Shown here: piece after piece, positions 34,903 through 43,614 of the stretch | How the letters are laid out: each line of letters opens with the position of its first letter | Numbering within the stretch: position 1 is the first letter of the stretch | NCBI RefSeq assembly: GCF_012027645.1 | Contig: NZ_SNUU01000001.1 | Span: 1,922,001 to 1,986,000 of the forward strand | Origin: Thermococcus sp. 18S1 | GTDB taxonomy: Archaea; Methanobacteriota_B; Thermococci; Thermococcales; Thermococcaceae | DNA length: 64,000 nt | Reading direction: 5' to 3' | Position numbers and translations under genes: made by a program | The notes under the pieces: generated by a model | Seen by the model: the letters and a program-made list of their open reading frames with translations, nothing else | Told to the model about the DNA's origin: nothing | Database searches by the model: none

Positions 34903-36315
34903 ATGAGGTTCGCGCACATCGCCGACGTCCACCTCGGCAGGGAGCAGTTCAACCAGCCCTTCCGCTACGACGACTACCTCGAGGTCTTCAGGGAGTCCAT
35001 CGAGAGGGCTGTAAAAGCCAGGGTGGACTTCATACTCATCGCCGGTGACCTCTTCCATGTAAGCCGGCCGTCCCCGAGGACGATACGCGACGCGGTTGAG
35101 GTCCTTGAGCTCCCGAGGCGGAAGGGAATCCCGGTCTTCGCGATAGAGGGCAACCACGACAAGACCATAAGGGAAACCTCGGTCTTCGACCTTCTTGAGC
35201 ATCTCGGGCTGATATACACCGTCGGGCTGAAGAGGGAGCCAAGGGAGGGCGAGTTCCAGAGGAGCAGGAAAATAAGTGAGAACCGCTACCTCGTCTGGGG
35301 GCAGATCGGGGACATTGAAATCCACGGCCTCAGGCACCACACCCGCTGGCAGCTCATAAGGCAGGACGGCGCCGTAAACGTTCTCAAGGCACTCTTCAAG
35401 GGAAAGAAGGGCATCCTGATGCTCCACCAAGCGGTCGATTACCTCGCCAAGGACACGCCCTACCAGGACGCCTTTGACCTGAAGCTCAACGAGCTTCCCG
35501 ATGGCTTTTCCTACTACGCCCTCGGCCACATCCACGTGAGGAGGATAGCCGAGACGGCCCAGACGGGCCTGAGCGGGCCTTTGGTCTATCCGGGCTCGCT
35601 GGAGAGGACGGAGGTAAGGGAGGCGAGCCATATAATCCGCTATTCCCTGAGGGACAAAAAACCGAAGGTAATGGAGAGCAGAGAGGGGCCGAAGGGGTTC
35701 TACATCGTCGAGGACTTTCAGCCGGAGTTCGTAGAAGTCGATGCGAGGCCGTTCTACTCGATCAGGGTGGAGGGGGACGGCAAGTCCCAGCTCAGGAAGA
35801 GGGTTGAGGAGGCAGCCTCGCTCGTCCCGAAGGACGCGATAGCGGTTATAACGCTCGAAGGGACGATTAAGGGCGGGGTGAGCCTGGCCGAGTTCAACGA
35901 CCTCCTTAAAGATTCGGGGATAAGGTACTACACATTCAGGAGCAGGGTCGTTGGGGAGACGGTGCTTTCCAAGGAGAGGCTGAGCGAGGAGGAGCTGTTC
36001 ACCGAATGGGAGCGGGAGCTCCTCCTGAACCTGAGGGTCTCCCCGAAGGAGTTCTCCGAGGGGCTCACCGAGTTCGTCTCCTGGCTGATTGGCAGGTACG
36101 AGAAGGGAATCCCGGAAAAAGCCCGGAAAGTTCCGGAAACTGAAAGGAAGGAAGAACCCGAGAGGAAGGAGAAGGTGTCCGAGAGCACCGCCAAGCCGGA
36201 GAAGCCCAAACCGGAAAAAGGCCCGAGGAAAGAGCCCCCCAAAAAACCCAAGCCCATTTCCAAGCCCAAAAACCCATCGAGCCTCGACGCGTGGCTCAGG
36301 AGGGGTGGGCAATGA
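34903..36315 (+). CDS. mre11: Mre11 nuclease
   Basis: Mre11 is the Mn-dependent endo/exonuclease that with Rad50 opens and trims DNA ends. The 470-aa protein has the phosphoesterase motifs D8-x-H10, GDLF (D49), GNHD (N84, H85) and GHIH, then a capping domain (about 255-400). The last ~65 residues are a Pro/Lys/Glu-rich linker with near-repeats of KPEK and KPK, ending in SSLDAWLRRGGQ, which resembles a PCNA-interacting peptide (see findings). Start at 34903 follows CGGTGAT. Its TGA overlaps the rad50 ATG (ATGA), so the two subunits are translationally coupled. Confidence 0.95.
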   Translation: MRFAHIADVHLGREQFNQPFRYDDYLEVFRESIERAVKARVDFILIAGDLFHVSRPSPRTIRDAVEVLELPRRKGIPVFAIEGNHDKTIRETSVFDLLEHLGLIYTVGLKREPREGEFQRSRKISENRYLVWGQIGDIEIHGLRHHTRWQLIRQDGAVNVLKALFKGKKGILMLHQAVDYLAKDTPYQDAFDLKLNELPDGFSYYALGHIHVRRIAETAQTGLSGPLVYPGSLERTEVREASHIIRYSLRDKKPKVMESREGPKGFYIVEDFQPEFVEVDARPFYSIRVEGDGKSQLRKRVEEAASLVPKDAIAVITLEGTIKGGVSLAEFNDLLKDSGIRYYTFRSRVVGETVLSKERLSEEELFTEWERELLLNLRVSPKEFSEGLTEFVSWLIGRYEKGIPEKARKVPETERKEEPERKEKVSESTAKPEKPKPEKGPRKEPPKKPKPISKPKNPSSLDAWLRRGGQ

Positions 36316-38975
36316 GGATAAGGAGGATAAAGATCAGGAACTTCAGGGCACACGAGAGGAGCGAGATTGAGTTCAGCGACGGCATAAACCTGCTGATAGG
36401 CCAGAACGGCGCCGGCAAAAGCTCGATACTCGAGGCGATTTTCGCGGCCCTCTACATGGGGCACCCGAGCTTCCCGAGGGGCTACATTCAGGCAAACACC
36501 CGCGTCAACTCGACCGGTGGACTGGGATTAACGCTGGAGTTCGAGCACAACGGGAAGAGCTACAGAATCGTCAGGGACTCCAAGAAGAGCGAGCTCCTTG
36601 AGGACAGGGAGATGATAGCGGAGAAGAGCTCCAACGTGGCGCGCTGGGTCGAGAGGAACGTCTACCCGATCCAGGTATTCACCAACGCGCTCTACATAAG
36701 GCAGGGTGAGATAGAGGGTATAATCACGAACCGCGAGGTAATGGAAAAGGTCCTGCGCAAGGTTCTGGGCATAGAGGACTACGAGAACGCCGAGAGGAAC
36801 GCGGCGGATGTGATAAGGGAACTCAAGCGGAGGAGGGAGTACCTCAGGAAGCTCATCGAGAGGAAGGCCGAGGTGGAGGAGAACCTCCGCGATGCCGAGA
36901 AGCGCTTCTCCGAGACGCTGAGGAGGATAAGCGAGCTCCGGAAGAGAGTTGGAGAACTCGAAGGTGCCTTCAGGAAAGCGGAGGAGGATTACTCACGCCT
37001 CAAGGCCCTGAAGAGCGAGCTTGAGGGGCTGGAGAAGAGGAGGGCAGTCCTGGAGCAGAGGATAAAGGCCGAGAAGGGTAGAATAGAGGATTATGAAGTC
37101 CAGATCGAGGAAGTGAAGAAGGAGATAGGAGAGCTCGAGGATAAGCTCGCACGCCTCAAGGAGCTCGAACCCCTCGAAAAGGAGTACATGAAGCTGAAGT
37201 CGCTCCTCTCCCTAAAGAACGAGCTGGCAAAGCTTGAAACCGCCGAAGCAAGACTGACGGAGAAGAGAAAGGCGCTTGAGGAGAGAGCCGCCAGGATCGA
37301 TGATGTCTCCGCAAAGATGGCGGAGCTCGAAGGGGAGGAAAAGTCCCTCCGCGAGACCTACGAGGAGCTGAAGAGGAAGAACGGCCTCTACCAGCGCGCT
37401 CTCCAGAGGAAGGCCGAGGCGGAGAGGTATCTGAGGGAACTCGAGCGGGCGGGGGTTACCCCCGAGAGCCTGGAGGAGGAGCTAAAAGCGGTCGAAAACG
37501 CCAAGAAGGAGCTCGAGAACCTCCGCGAGGAAGTGACCGGGATAAGGGAGGAGATTGCGACTCTCAAAGGACTGAAGGAGAGTCTCATCGAGAACCTCTC
37601 GAAGCTGGAAGGCGCCAGGGTCTGCCCGCTGTGCAAGAGGCCCATCGAGGAACACGACGAGGAGGAGATACGGGCAGAGTACGACGCCGAGATAACCTCC
37701 ATCGAGAAGAAGCTGAACAAGCTATCAAAGAAGCTCAAAAAGCTCAACGAACGGGAAATCGAGCTCAAAGGAATCATCAAGAGGGAGTCAAAGCTCATAA
37801 GGCTGAAGAAGACGGCGGACCTCCTGCGGGAGGTCAAGGAGAAGCTGGCCAAGTACGACCTGGAGGAGCTCGAGAAGGCCGCCGAGGAGTTTGAAAAGGC
37901 CAAAGCAAGGCTCATCGAGATAAAGAAGGAGCTGAGACACCTCAGAGAGGAGCTTGAGGAGCTTGAGAAAGCAAAAGACGAGCTGGGGAGGATAGAGAAA
38001 AAGCTCCAGGAGATGGGCAGGGAAAAGAGGAGGATACTGGAAAGGCTGGAGAACGAGGGCTTCGGCTCGTTCGAGGCCGTTGAGGAAAGGATGAAGGAGC
38101 TCGAGCCAGCCTACCGCGAGTACCTCTCGCTAAAGAACGTCCCGGCCCATCTTGAGAGGACGAAGAAGAAGCTCTCCCTCCTGGAGAAGAGGCGCGATGA
38201 GAGCATCAAGGCCCTTAGAAAACTGGAGGGGGAGTTCAAGGAGCTGGGGGCGAAGATGGAAAAACTCTCGCGGGAGTTCTCGGAGGAAGCCTACGCCGAG
38301 GCAGAGAAGAGGTACATGACGACCGCGAGGGAGCTTGAGAAGGCCAGAACGGAGCTCAAGGGCGCTGAAGAGCTGAGGGACGAGGTAATGAAGCTCCTCG
38401 ACGAGCTGAAGGCAAAGAGGAAGGAGATAGAAGGGGCCGAAAAGGAGCTGGAGACCGTCGAAAAGGCCATGGCGGACATGACCGCGTTCAAGGAGAAGGT
38501 GGCGAGGCTCAAGGCCGAGGAGGAGCTGAGAGGCCTTGAGGAGGTACAGAAGCTCGCCGGCGAGACATTCTCGGAGATGACGGAGGGCAAGTACCAGGGG
38601 ATAAAGCTCAAACGCGAGAAGAAGTTCGGAAAGGAGCGGATAGAGCTGAAGGTGCTCTACGCCGGCAACGAGGTCGGTCTGGAGTTCCTGAGCGGTGGGG
38701 AGAGAATAGCGCTCGGCCTGGCCTTCCGCCTGGCGCTCTCGCTCTACAAGGTGGGGAACCTTGAGCTTCTGATCCTGGACGAGCCCACGCCCTTCCTGGA
38801 TGAGGAGCGCAGGAAGAAGCTCGTGGAGATAATATCGAGCCAGCTGAGGAAGATACCGCAGGTCATAATCGTTTCCCACGACGAGGAGCTGAAGGACGCG
38901 GCGGACTACGTTATAAGGGTCCTGAACGTCGGCGGCAAGAGCCGCGTGGAGGTGGAGAGCATTGGAGCGTATTAG
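36312..38975 (+). CDS. rad50: Rad50 ATPase
   Basis: Rad50 is the SMC-like ATPase partner of Mre11 that tethers DNA ends. The 887-aa protein has the split ABC head: Walker A GQNGAGKS at 30-37, Q-loop, signature FLSGGE near 793 and Walker B LLILDEPTPFLD near 818. The two halves are joined by a long antiparallel coiled coil folded at the zinc hook CPLC (about 438-441). Start ATG at 36312 overlaps the mre11 stop; the in-frame ATG seven codons earlier lies inside mre11 without a ribosome site. The 3' end overlaps nurA by 14 nt. Confidence 0.95.
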   Translation: MRIRRIKIRNFRAHERSEIEFSDGINLLIGQNGAGKSSILEAIFAALYMGHPSFPRGYIQANTRVNSTGGLGLTLEFEHNGKSYRIVRDSKKSELLEDREMIAEKSSNVARWVERNVYPIQVFTNALYIRQGEIEGIITNREVMEKVLRKVLGIEDYENAERNAADVIRELKRRREYLRKLIERKAEVEENLRDAEKRFSETLRRISELRKRVGELEGAFRKAEEDYSRLKALKSELEGLEKRRAVLEQRIKAEKGRIEDYEVQIEEVKKEIGELEDKLARLKELEPLEKEYMKLKSLLSLKNELAKLETAEARLTEKRKALEERAARIDDVSAKMAELEGEEKSLRETYEELKRKNGLYQRALQRKAEAERYLRELERAGVTPESLEEELKAVENAKKELENLREEVTGIREEIATLKGLKESLIENLSKLEGARVCPLCKRPIEEHDEEEIRAEYDAEITSIEKKLNKLSKKLKKLNEREIELKGIIKRESKLIRLKKTADLLREVKEKLAKYDLEELEKAAEEFEKAKARLIEIKKELRHLREELEELEKAKDELGRIEKKLQEMGREKRRILERLENEGFGSFEAVEERMKELEPAYREYLSLKNVPAHLERTKKKLSLLEKRRDESIKALRKLEGEFKELGAKMEKLSREFSEEAYAEAEKRYMTTARELEKARTELKGAEELRDEVMKLLDELKAKRKEIEGAEKELETVEKAMADMTAFKEKVARLKAEEELRGLEEVQKLAGETFSEMTEGKYQGIKLKREKKFGKERIELKVLYAGNEVGLEFLSGGERIALGLAFRLALSLYKVGNLELLILDEPTPFLDEERRKKLVEIISSQLRKIPQVIIVSHDEELKDAADYVIRVLNVGGKSRVEVESIGAY

Positions 38976-40188
38976 CGACGCCCACGTAAGGGCGATGAGG
39001 GACTACCTGAAGAACCAGCTGGGGCTCATGGAAGAACTCACCCGGGAGATATCGAAGAGCTATCAGTGGCTGCCCTTCCCCGAGCCCAAAAGGGCCAGCG
39101 TTTATGCCGTTGACGGCAGCAGAATGATGAAGCGCCTCAGCGGGGCGATAATCTACGGCGTCGCCTCGGTCGCCATCGGGGAGAACCTGTACCACTGGAG
39201 CGAAGTCGGCTTTGTGTCGCCGTACAAGCACGTTGACGAGAGGATAAGGATTCACATGGAGCTCCTTGAGAAGCGCATAGGTGCCATGGCGTCGGAGATG
39301 GGGGCCGAGCTGGTGCTGATGGACGGCACGATAAGCGGCTCGATAATTCGTCCCCCCAGTTATATCGGGAGCAACACGGATAAAATGTTTAAGAGGCACA
39401 GCGACGAGCTGGTTGCCCTGGCAGATGGCTTTCTAAAGCTCCTGGATGAGAAATGGGAGGCCTGGTTGGAGACGCTTGAGAGGGACGGCATCATAAACGC
39501 CCCGACTCTCGTTGCGAGGGGAGAGGGCAGGAAGGGAATATTCACGCTGCTCAAGGAGAGGGGGGTCGAGGAGGCCAAGATAACCCGCTGGCAGGACGAT
39601 TATGAGGACGTGATAATCCTCCTGGAGTACCTCGAGTTCCTCCACGCCCTCGACAGGCTCCTCGCCGCCAGAACTGCCGCGATAGCCAAAACCTTCTACC
39701 GCGACGACATAGTGAGGCAGGTAAGGCCGGGCACCCCGATGCTCGACGTCCCTGTTCTGGACATGATTTCAAAGGAGGCAGGCTACGTACCGTTCAGGTA
39801 CTCGAGGGAGGAGAAGAGGAAGTTCCCGGATGTCGTTGAGAAACTTATGGACATGGGGCACTTCGGGAACCTCATGAGGCTCCTCGACAAGACCAAAGAC
39901 GGCTACAGAGTGAAGGTGCAGCCCTTCTACGTCCGCTTCGTGGACGGCGGCGTCATATACCTTCTGGAGGTACCCGGTGAGAGCGAGCGGGATGCGCTTG
40001 AAACACTCTCGATGATGCTCTCCGTCGCCGAGGACGAGTACGTGATTCCTCTCGAGTACGCCCACCATTCCGTTGTCATCAAAAAGCAGGAGTTCGACGC
40101 ATACGTGAGCGCAGTGCTGAGCGCGCTGGTGGGGGAAGATGAGAGGTTCCTGAGCTTCCTGCGCTACGGGAGGGAGCCGCTGGAGTGA
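38962..40188 (+). CDS. nurA: NurA 5'-3' nuclease
   Basis: NurA is the RNase H-fold nuclease that, threaded by HerA, resects 5' strands to produce the 3' overhang for RadA. The 408-aa product keeps the family motif VDGSR with catalytic D51, a second acidic site LMDGT (D121) and the C-terminal VPLEYAHHSVVIKKQEF segment. Start is TTG at 38962, supported by GGAGGTGG upstream inside the end of rad50; there is no better codon. This start makes the protein somewhat shorter than the Pyrococcus furiosus protein as I remember it; the missing part would be N-terminal. Last intact gene of the operon. Confidence 0.92.
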   Translation: MERISDAHVRAMRDYLKNQLGLMEELTREISKSYQWLPFPEPKRASVYAVDGSRMMKRLSGAIIYGVASVAIGENLYHWSEVGFVSPYKHVDERIRIHMELLEKRIGAMASEMGAELVLMDGTISGSIIRPPSYIGSNTDKMFKRHSDELVALADGFLKLLDEKWEAWLETLERDGIINAPTLVARGEGRKGIFTLLKERGVEEAKITRWQDDYEDVIILLEYLEFLHALDRLLAARTAAIAKTFYRDDIVRQVRPGTPMLDVPVLDMISKEAGYVPFRYSREEKRKFPDVVEKLMDMGHFGNLMRLLDKTKDGYRVKVQPFYVRFVDGGVIYLLEVPGESERDALETLSMMLSVAEDEYVIPLEYAHHSVVIKKQEFDAYVSAVLSALVGEDERFLSFLRYGREPLE

Positions 40189-40192
40189 GGGG

Positions 40193-40524
40193 ATGATACG
40201 GGCCGGAACCTGCGGCTTCTGCAAGGGCCACGCGAAGTACTACCAAGACTTCGACGCGATGGAGGTGCAGCAAACATTCTATCGAATTTTAAGGGAACAA
40301 ACCCTCGAACGCTGGCGGAAGGAATCTCCAGGGGCTACTATCGCCTGCATGGGCGCTACGAGAACGGGAGGATAATCTACAGGCACTCCTACAGCGACGA
40401 AGAGCTGAAAAAGATAAGGGAAAGGGTCCTCGGCTGGAACTGCGGGGAGGGCTTCGTCTTCTTCAACAACTCTGACATGTGCAGGGACGCGAGAAGGTTC
40501 GGGGCGATGATGAAAGAGGTGTGA
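40193..40524 (+). pseudogene. DUF72 gene remnant with internal deletion and frameshift
   Basis: The N-terminal 40-odd codons (start 40193) read MIRAGTCGFCKGHAKYYQDF then VQQTFYRILREQTLERW, the conserved opening of archaeal DUF72 TIM-barrel proteins of about 240 residues. From about 40325 the frame changes and the last third of the family follows (SRGYYRLHGRYENG, EGFVFFNNSDMCRDARRF), ending at 40524. About 130-160 codons from the middle are missing, so no functional barrel can form. It starts 5 nt after nurA and was probably once the operon's tail gene. Confidence 0.85.
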
Positions 40525-40575
40525 AGCTTCGATAATGCTTTATACAACCTCATTGAATTCCCTTTAGGTGGGAGC

Positions 40576-40752
40576 ATGGGAGAGATAATGATAAAGGTTC
40601 CGGCGGGAGTTGACCTCGAAAGACTGAAAAAACTCCTCGAAGCTGATGCAGAGTTCCTTGCAAAGGCTATGAAAAAGAAGGTTCACCCAGGAATACTCGG
40701 AAAGGCGAGCGTTGAAGAACTCGAAGAATACGCCGAGGAGGTCGGCCGGTGA
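40576..40752 (+). CDS. vapB: VapB-type antitoxin (first module)
   Basis: A 58-aa charged helical protein, too short to stand out as an open frame. It reads MGEIMIKVPAGVDLERLKKL at the start and ends in SVEELEEYAEEVGR. The amphipathic N-terminus resembles the DNA-binding half of VapB antitoxins and the acidic C-terminal helix would wrap the toxin. The ATG at 40576 follows AGGTGGGAG, and a CTTTATACA box near 40536 is the likely promoter. The stop overlaps the toxin start by four bases (GTGA), the usual coupled arrangement, which also supports the assignment. Confidence 0.82.
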   Translation: MGEIMIKVPAGVDLERLKKLLEADAEFLAKAMKKKVHPGILGKASVEELEEYAEEVGR

Positions 40753-41201
40753 TATACATCGACTCAAACGTAATCTACAACTATCTTTTTGAGACACCCC
40801 TGACCAAAACTGCTTCTTCAATCTTAGATGAAAACCACGGGGAACTTGTAACCTCCTTCTCCACCATCGAGGAGAGTGTGTATGTAGTGCTGAGAAAACT
40901 GCTCTCGGAAAAAGCCGGAATACGAAATAGATACGACGCAAAAAGATATTTGAAGACTCCAGAAGGCAAAGTTCTTATTGATGAGGCGTTTACTTCCGTT
41001 CTGACACTGATTTTCCAGTATGATGTTGAGTTGATTGAAGACGCCACGAGTCCTGGAATCGTTCAAAGCTATGCGGTCAGGTATGGTTTAATGCCAAGAG
41101 ACGCCCAGATTGTTGCTACATGCGTCATGAACGGAATAAAAAAGATAGCAACTTTTGATGAGGATTTTGACGACGTTGCGGAAGTCTTCATCATCAGGTA
41201 G
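40749..41201 (+). CDS. vapC: VapC-type PIN-domain toxin (first module)
   Basis: A 150-aa PIN-domain ribonuclease; VapC toxins cleave tRNA or rRNA when not held by VapB. Acidic active-site residues are D5 in IYIDSN, the glutamate in FSTIEESVY, and aspartates in LMPRDAQIVAT and IATFDEDF. Start is GTG at 40749 within the VapB stop. The sequence is related to the second toxin at 48177 (both open (I/M)Y(I/L)D(S/T)N(V/I)IYNY). Composition is a little more A/T-rich than the repair operon upstream, as is common for mobile toxin-antitoxin modules. Confidence 0.9.
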   Translation: MIYIDSNVIYNYLFETPLTKTASSILDENHGELVTSFSTIEESVYVVLRKLLSEKAGIRNRYDAKRYLKTPEGKVLIDEAFTSVLTLIFQYDVELIEDATSPGIVQSYAVRYGLMPRDAQIVATCVMNGIKKIATFDEDFDDVAEVFIIR

Positions 41202-41217
41202 GCTCAGCCACGGGTCC

Positions 41218-41266
41218 AGCTCATCACGGGTCAGACGAGGGTGTCGTCATCATCGCCGGATGAGCT
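41218..41266. terminator. Nested inverted repeat between convergent genes
   Basis: AGCTCATC (41218-41225) pairs with GATGAGCT (41259-41266), and inside them GACGA (41233 region) pairs with TCGTC. The structure fills the 64-bp gap between the convergent vapC and glyoxylate reductase genes and may act as a two-way transcript end. There is no long T run, so termination here is uncertain. Confidence 0.35.
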
Positions 41267-42270
41267 CACTCAAACCCCGGCTTCCTGACCTTTACCACTT
41301 CCCTGTTCACCAGCGTCGGCGGAACCTGACCGTTTTTGAAGGTTATGAGGTTCCTGGCCACGAGTTCGGCCATGCCCTCCCTCGCGCCGTGGGTGGCGCT
41401 GCCTATGTGGGGGGCCAGAACCACGTTGTCGAGGCTGAAGAGCTCCTCGTGGTAGTACGGCTCCTCCTCGTAGACGTCCAGGCCGGCACCGGCTATCCAG
41501 CCTTCCTTGAGTGCCCTGACGAGCGCCTCCGTATCGACGACCTTGCCCCTCGCTATGTTTACAAGTATCGCCGTTTTCTTCATTAGCTTAAGCTCCCGTT
41601 CGCCTATCATGCGGTGGGTCTCCTTCGTCAGCGGGACTGCCAGAACCACGAAGTCGCTCTCGCGCAGGAGCTCGTCCAACGGCTTGAACTCGGCGCCGAG
41701 CTCTTTCTCGACCTCGGGCTTCCTCGTGCGCGAGTTGTAGAGTATCCTCATCCCGAAGCCCCCTGCGCGCCTCGCTATAGCCTGGCCGATTCTTCCGAAG
41801 CCGACCACACCGATGGTCTTTCCGTAAACGTCGTGGCCCAGCAGCATCCTCGGGTGCCAGGCTATACCGCGCTTTTTCCATTCGCCCGAGCGAATGAACC
41901 CGTCCGCCTCAATTAAGCGCCGCGCGGCGGCAAGGAGGAGGGTCCAGGCGAAGTCGGCGGTGGCGTTGGTGAGGACGTCGGGGGTGTTGGTGACGTAGAT
42001 TCCCCTCCTCGTTGCCTCCTCAACGTCTATGTTGTCGTAGCCGACCGCGTAGTTCGCCACCATCCTCAGCCTGGGGGCGCTGTCAAAGACCTCGGCGTCT
42101 ATCTTCTCGCTCAGCATGGTGACGAGGGCATCAACGTCGCGAACCTTCTCGAGCAGGACTTCCCTCGGAATCTCGTGTTCGTCCTCCCAGACCTCGACCT
42201 CAAAGTGCTCCCTCAGGAGTTCGATGCCGTTTTCGGGAATCGCACGGGTGATGAAGACCTTCGGCCTCAC
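41266..42270 (-). CDS. gyaR: Glyoxylate/hydroxypyruvate reductase
   Basis: The 334-aa protein is a D-2-hydroxyacid dehydrogenase closely resembling the NADH-dependent glyoxylate reductase characterised in Thermococcus litoralis. The Rossmann motif [14 protein letters not shown] is at about 154-167, the catalytic arginine is in VNIARGK, the glutamate in DVYEEEP and the histidine in LAPHIGSAT. Start is GTG at 42270, with GAGGTGAG five bases upstream. It converges on vapC and is divergent from the methyltransferase gene. Confidence 0.92.
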   Translation of the reverse strand: MRPKVFITRAIPENGIELLREHFEVEVWEDEHEIPREVLLEKVRDVDALVTMLSEKIDAEVFDSAPRLRMVANYAVGYDNIDVEEATRRGIYVTNTPDVLTNATADFAWTLLLAAARRLIEADGFIRSGEWKKRGIAWHPRMLLGHDVYGKTIGVVGFGRIGQAIARRAGGFGMRILYNSRTRKPEVEKELGAEFKPLDELLRESDFVVLAVPLTKETHRMIGERELKLMKKTAILVNIARGKVVDTEALVRALKEGWIAGAGLDVYEEEPYYHEELFSLDNVVLAPHIGSATHGAREGMAELVARNLITFKNGQVPPTLVNREVVKVRKPGFE

Positions 42271-42302
42271 AATCTCACCTCCGCCTGAAACTCAGCGAGG
42301 GG

Positions 42303-42309
42303 TATAAAA
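42303..42309 (+). promoter_or_regulatory. TATA box of the m5U methyltransferase gene
   Basis: TATAAAA is centred 26 bp before the ATG at 42332 and no ribosome-binding site lies between them, indicating a leaderless transcript. Confidence 0.65.
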
Positions 42310-42331
42310 ACCCTGATGGCGAGTCCCGAAC

Positions 42332-43594
42332 ATGCGCATCAGGGGAGAGATAAAGGAACTCAGCGCCGATGGCCTTGGTGTGCTGGAGAGGAATAATAGG
42401 GCCGTTTACGTGCCCTTCACGTATCCTGGCGACGTGGTGAGTGTGAATAAAACCCGGAGGCGCTTCGGCAGGAGGATCGCCACGGATTTTGAGCTTCTGG
42501 AATCCTCACCGCTCAGACAGACCTCGAGATGCCCTCACTTCGGAACCTGCGGGGGCTGCCTCTGGCAGGGTCTGAGATACGGGGAACAGTTGAGATTCAA
42601 AGCCGAACTCTTCGAGCGGATAACCGGGATAAGCGCGCCGGTTAAGGGGTCGCCCAATATCTGGAACTTCAGGAACGTGAGCAACTTCATCGTGACTACC
42701 TGGGGGATAGGACTCAAGGAGTACGGGGATCCTCTCGGCGTGGTGGAGCTTTCCGAGTGTCCGGTTTTCTCAAAGAGGACATCCGAATACCTGCGCGCCC
42801 TTCGGGCTTTTTTGAGCGAGACTGGTCTCAAACCGTGGAATCTGAAGAAAAAAGCTGGCGACGTTCACTACCTCCGGGTTAGGGAGGGCAAGTTCACGGG
42901 GGAAGTCATGGTGAACCTCATAGCCCATACGAAACCATCGGAAGACGTTGCCGAGGCATTCAAGGACTACTTCTCCTTTGCGGATTCCCTTTACTGGAGC
43001 CTTAAGACGGACGAGAGGGACGACCCCCGGGGAGAGCCCGAGATTATTGGAGGTGAACCTTTCATACGCGAGAGGATCGGGGACGTGACTTACCTCATTC
43101 ACCCCAACAGCTTCTTCCAGACCAACAGCTACGCCTTAGGGTCACTCCTCAAGGCCGTTGAAGGCTTTACAGATGGCGAGAGAGTTCTCGACCTCTACTC
43201 CGGCGTCGGAACCTTCGGCGTCTGGCTGGCGAAGAGGGGTTTCGAGGTTGAGGGAGTGGAGTTGAACCCCTTCGCTGTGGAGATGGCGAGGAAAAATGTC
43301 GAACTAAATGGGGTGAATGCCAGGTTCCGCGTTGGTCGGGCAGAGGAAACTCCCATTGGGGACTACGACACAGTCATAGTTGACCCGCCGAGGAAGGGGT
43401 TGAGGGAGGCGGCCGAGTTACTGGTGAAAAGCGGCGTTGAGAGGATCCTTTACGTCTCCTGCAACCCAAAGGCGTTCCGGCTCGACTACGAGAATCACCT
43501 GAGGAAGGCTTACAGGATTGAGGACACTATTCTAATCGACATGTTCCCGCACACGCCGCACGTTGAGGCGGTGATATGGCTTGAAAGAACTTGA
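42332..43594 (+). CDS. RNA (uracil-5-)-methyltransferase, TrmA/RlmD family
   Basis: A 420-aa S-adenosylmethionine-dependent enzyme that makes 5-methyluridine in RNA. It has an N-terminal TRAM domain (1-55), a 4Fe-4S site formed by C67, C73, C76 and C143, a SAM-binding motif VLDLYSGVGTFG, VDPPRKG, and the catalytic cysteine in VSCNPKA near 377. Thermococcales have two such enzymes, one acting on tRNA U54 and one on 23S rRNA; I cannot tell which this is. The message is probably leaderless from the ATG at 42332. Confidence 0.88.
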   Translation: MRIRGEIKELSADGLGVLERNNRAVYVPFTYPGDVVSVNKTRRRFGRRIATDFELLESSPLRQTSRCPHFGTCGGCLWQGLRYGEQLRFKAELFERITGISAPVKGSPNIWNFRNVSNFIVTTWGIGLKEYGDPLGVVELSECPVFSKRTSEYLRALRAFLSETGLKPWNLKKKAGDVHYLRVREGKFTGEVMVNLIAHTKPSEDVAEAFKDYFSFADSLYWSLKTDERDDPRGEPEIIGGEPFIRERIGDVTYLIHPNSFFQTNSYALGSLLKAVEGFTDGERVLDLYSGVGTFGVWLAKRGFEVEGVELNPFAVEMARKNVELNGVNARFRVGRAEETPIGDYDTVIVDPPRKGLREAAELLVKSGVERILYVSCNPKAFRLDYENHLRKAYRIEDTILIDMFPHTPHVEAVIWLERT

Positions 43595-43614
43595 AAGAAA
43601 AGAGGTAACGGGAC

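Noticed and set aside
34714-36312. 532-codon open frame on the minus strand opposite herA and mre11
   Set aside because: It is a shadow of GC-rich coding DNA: leucine/proline/arginine-rich, no motif, and fully covered by well-identified genes on the other strand.
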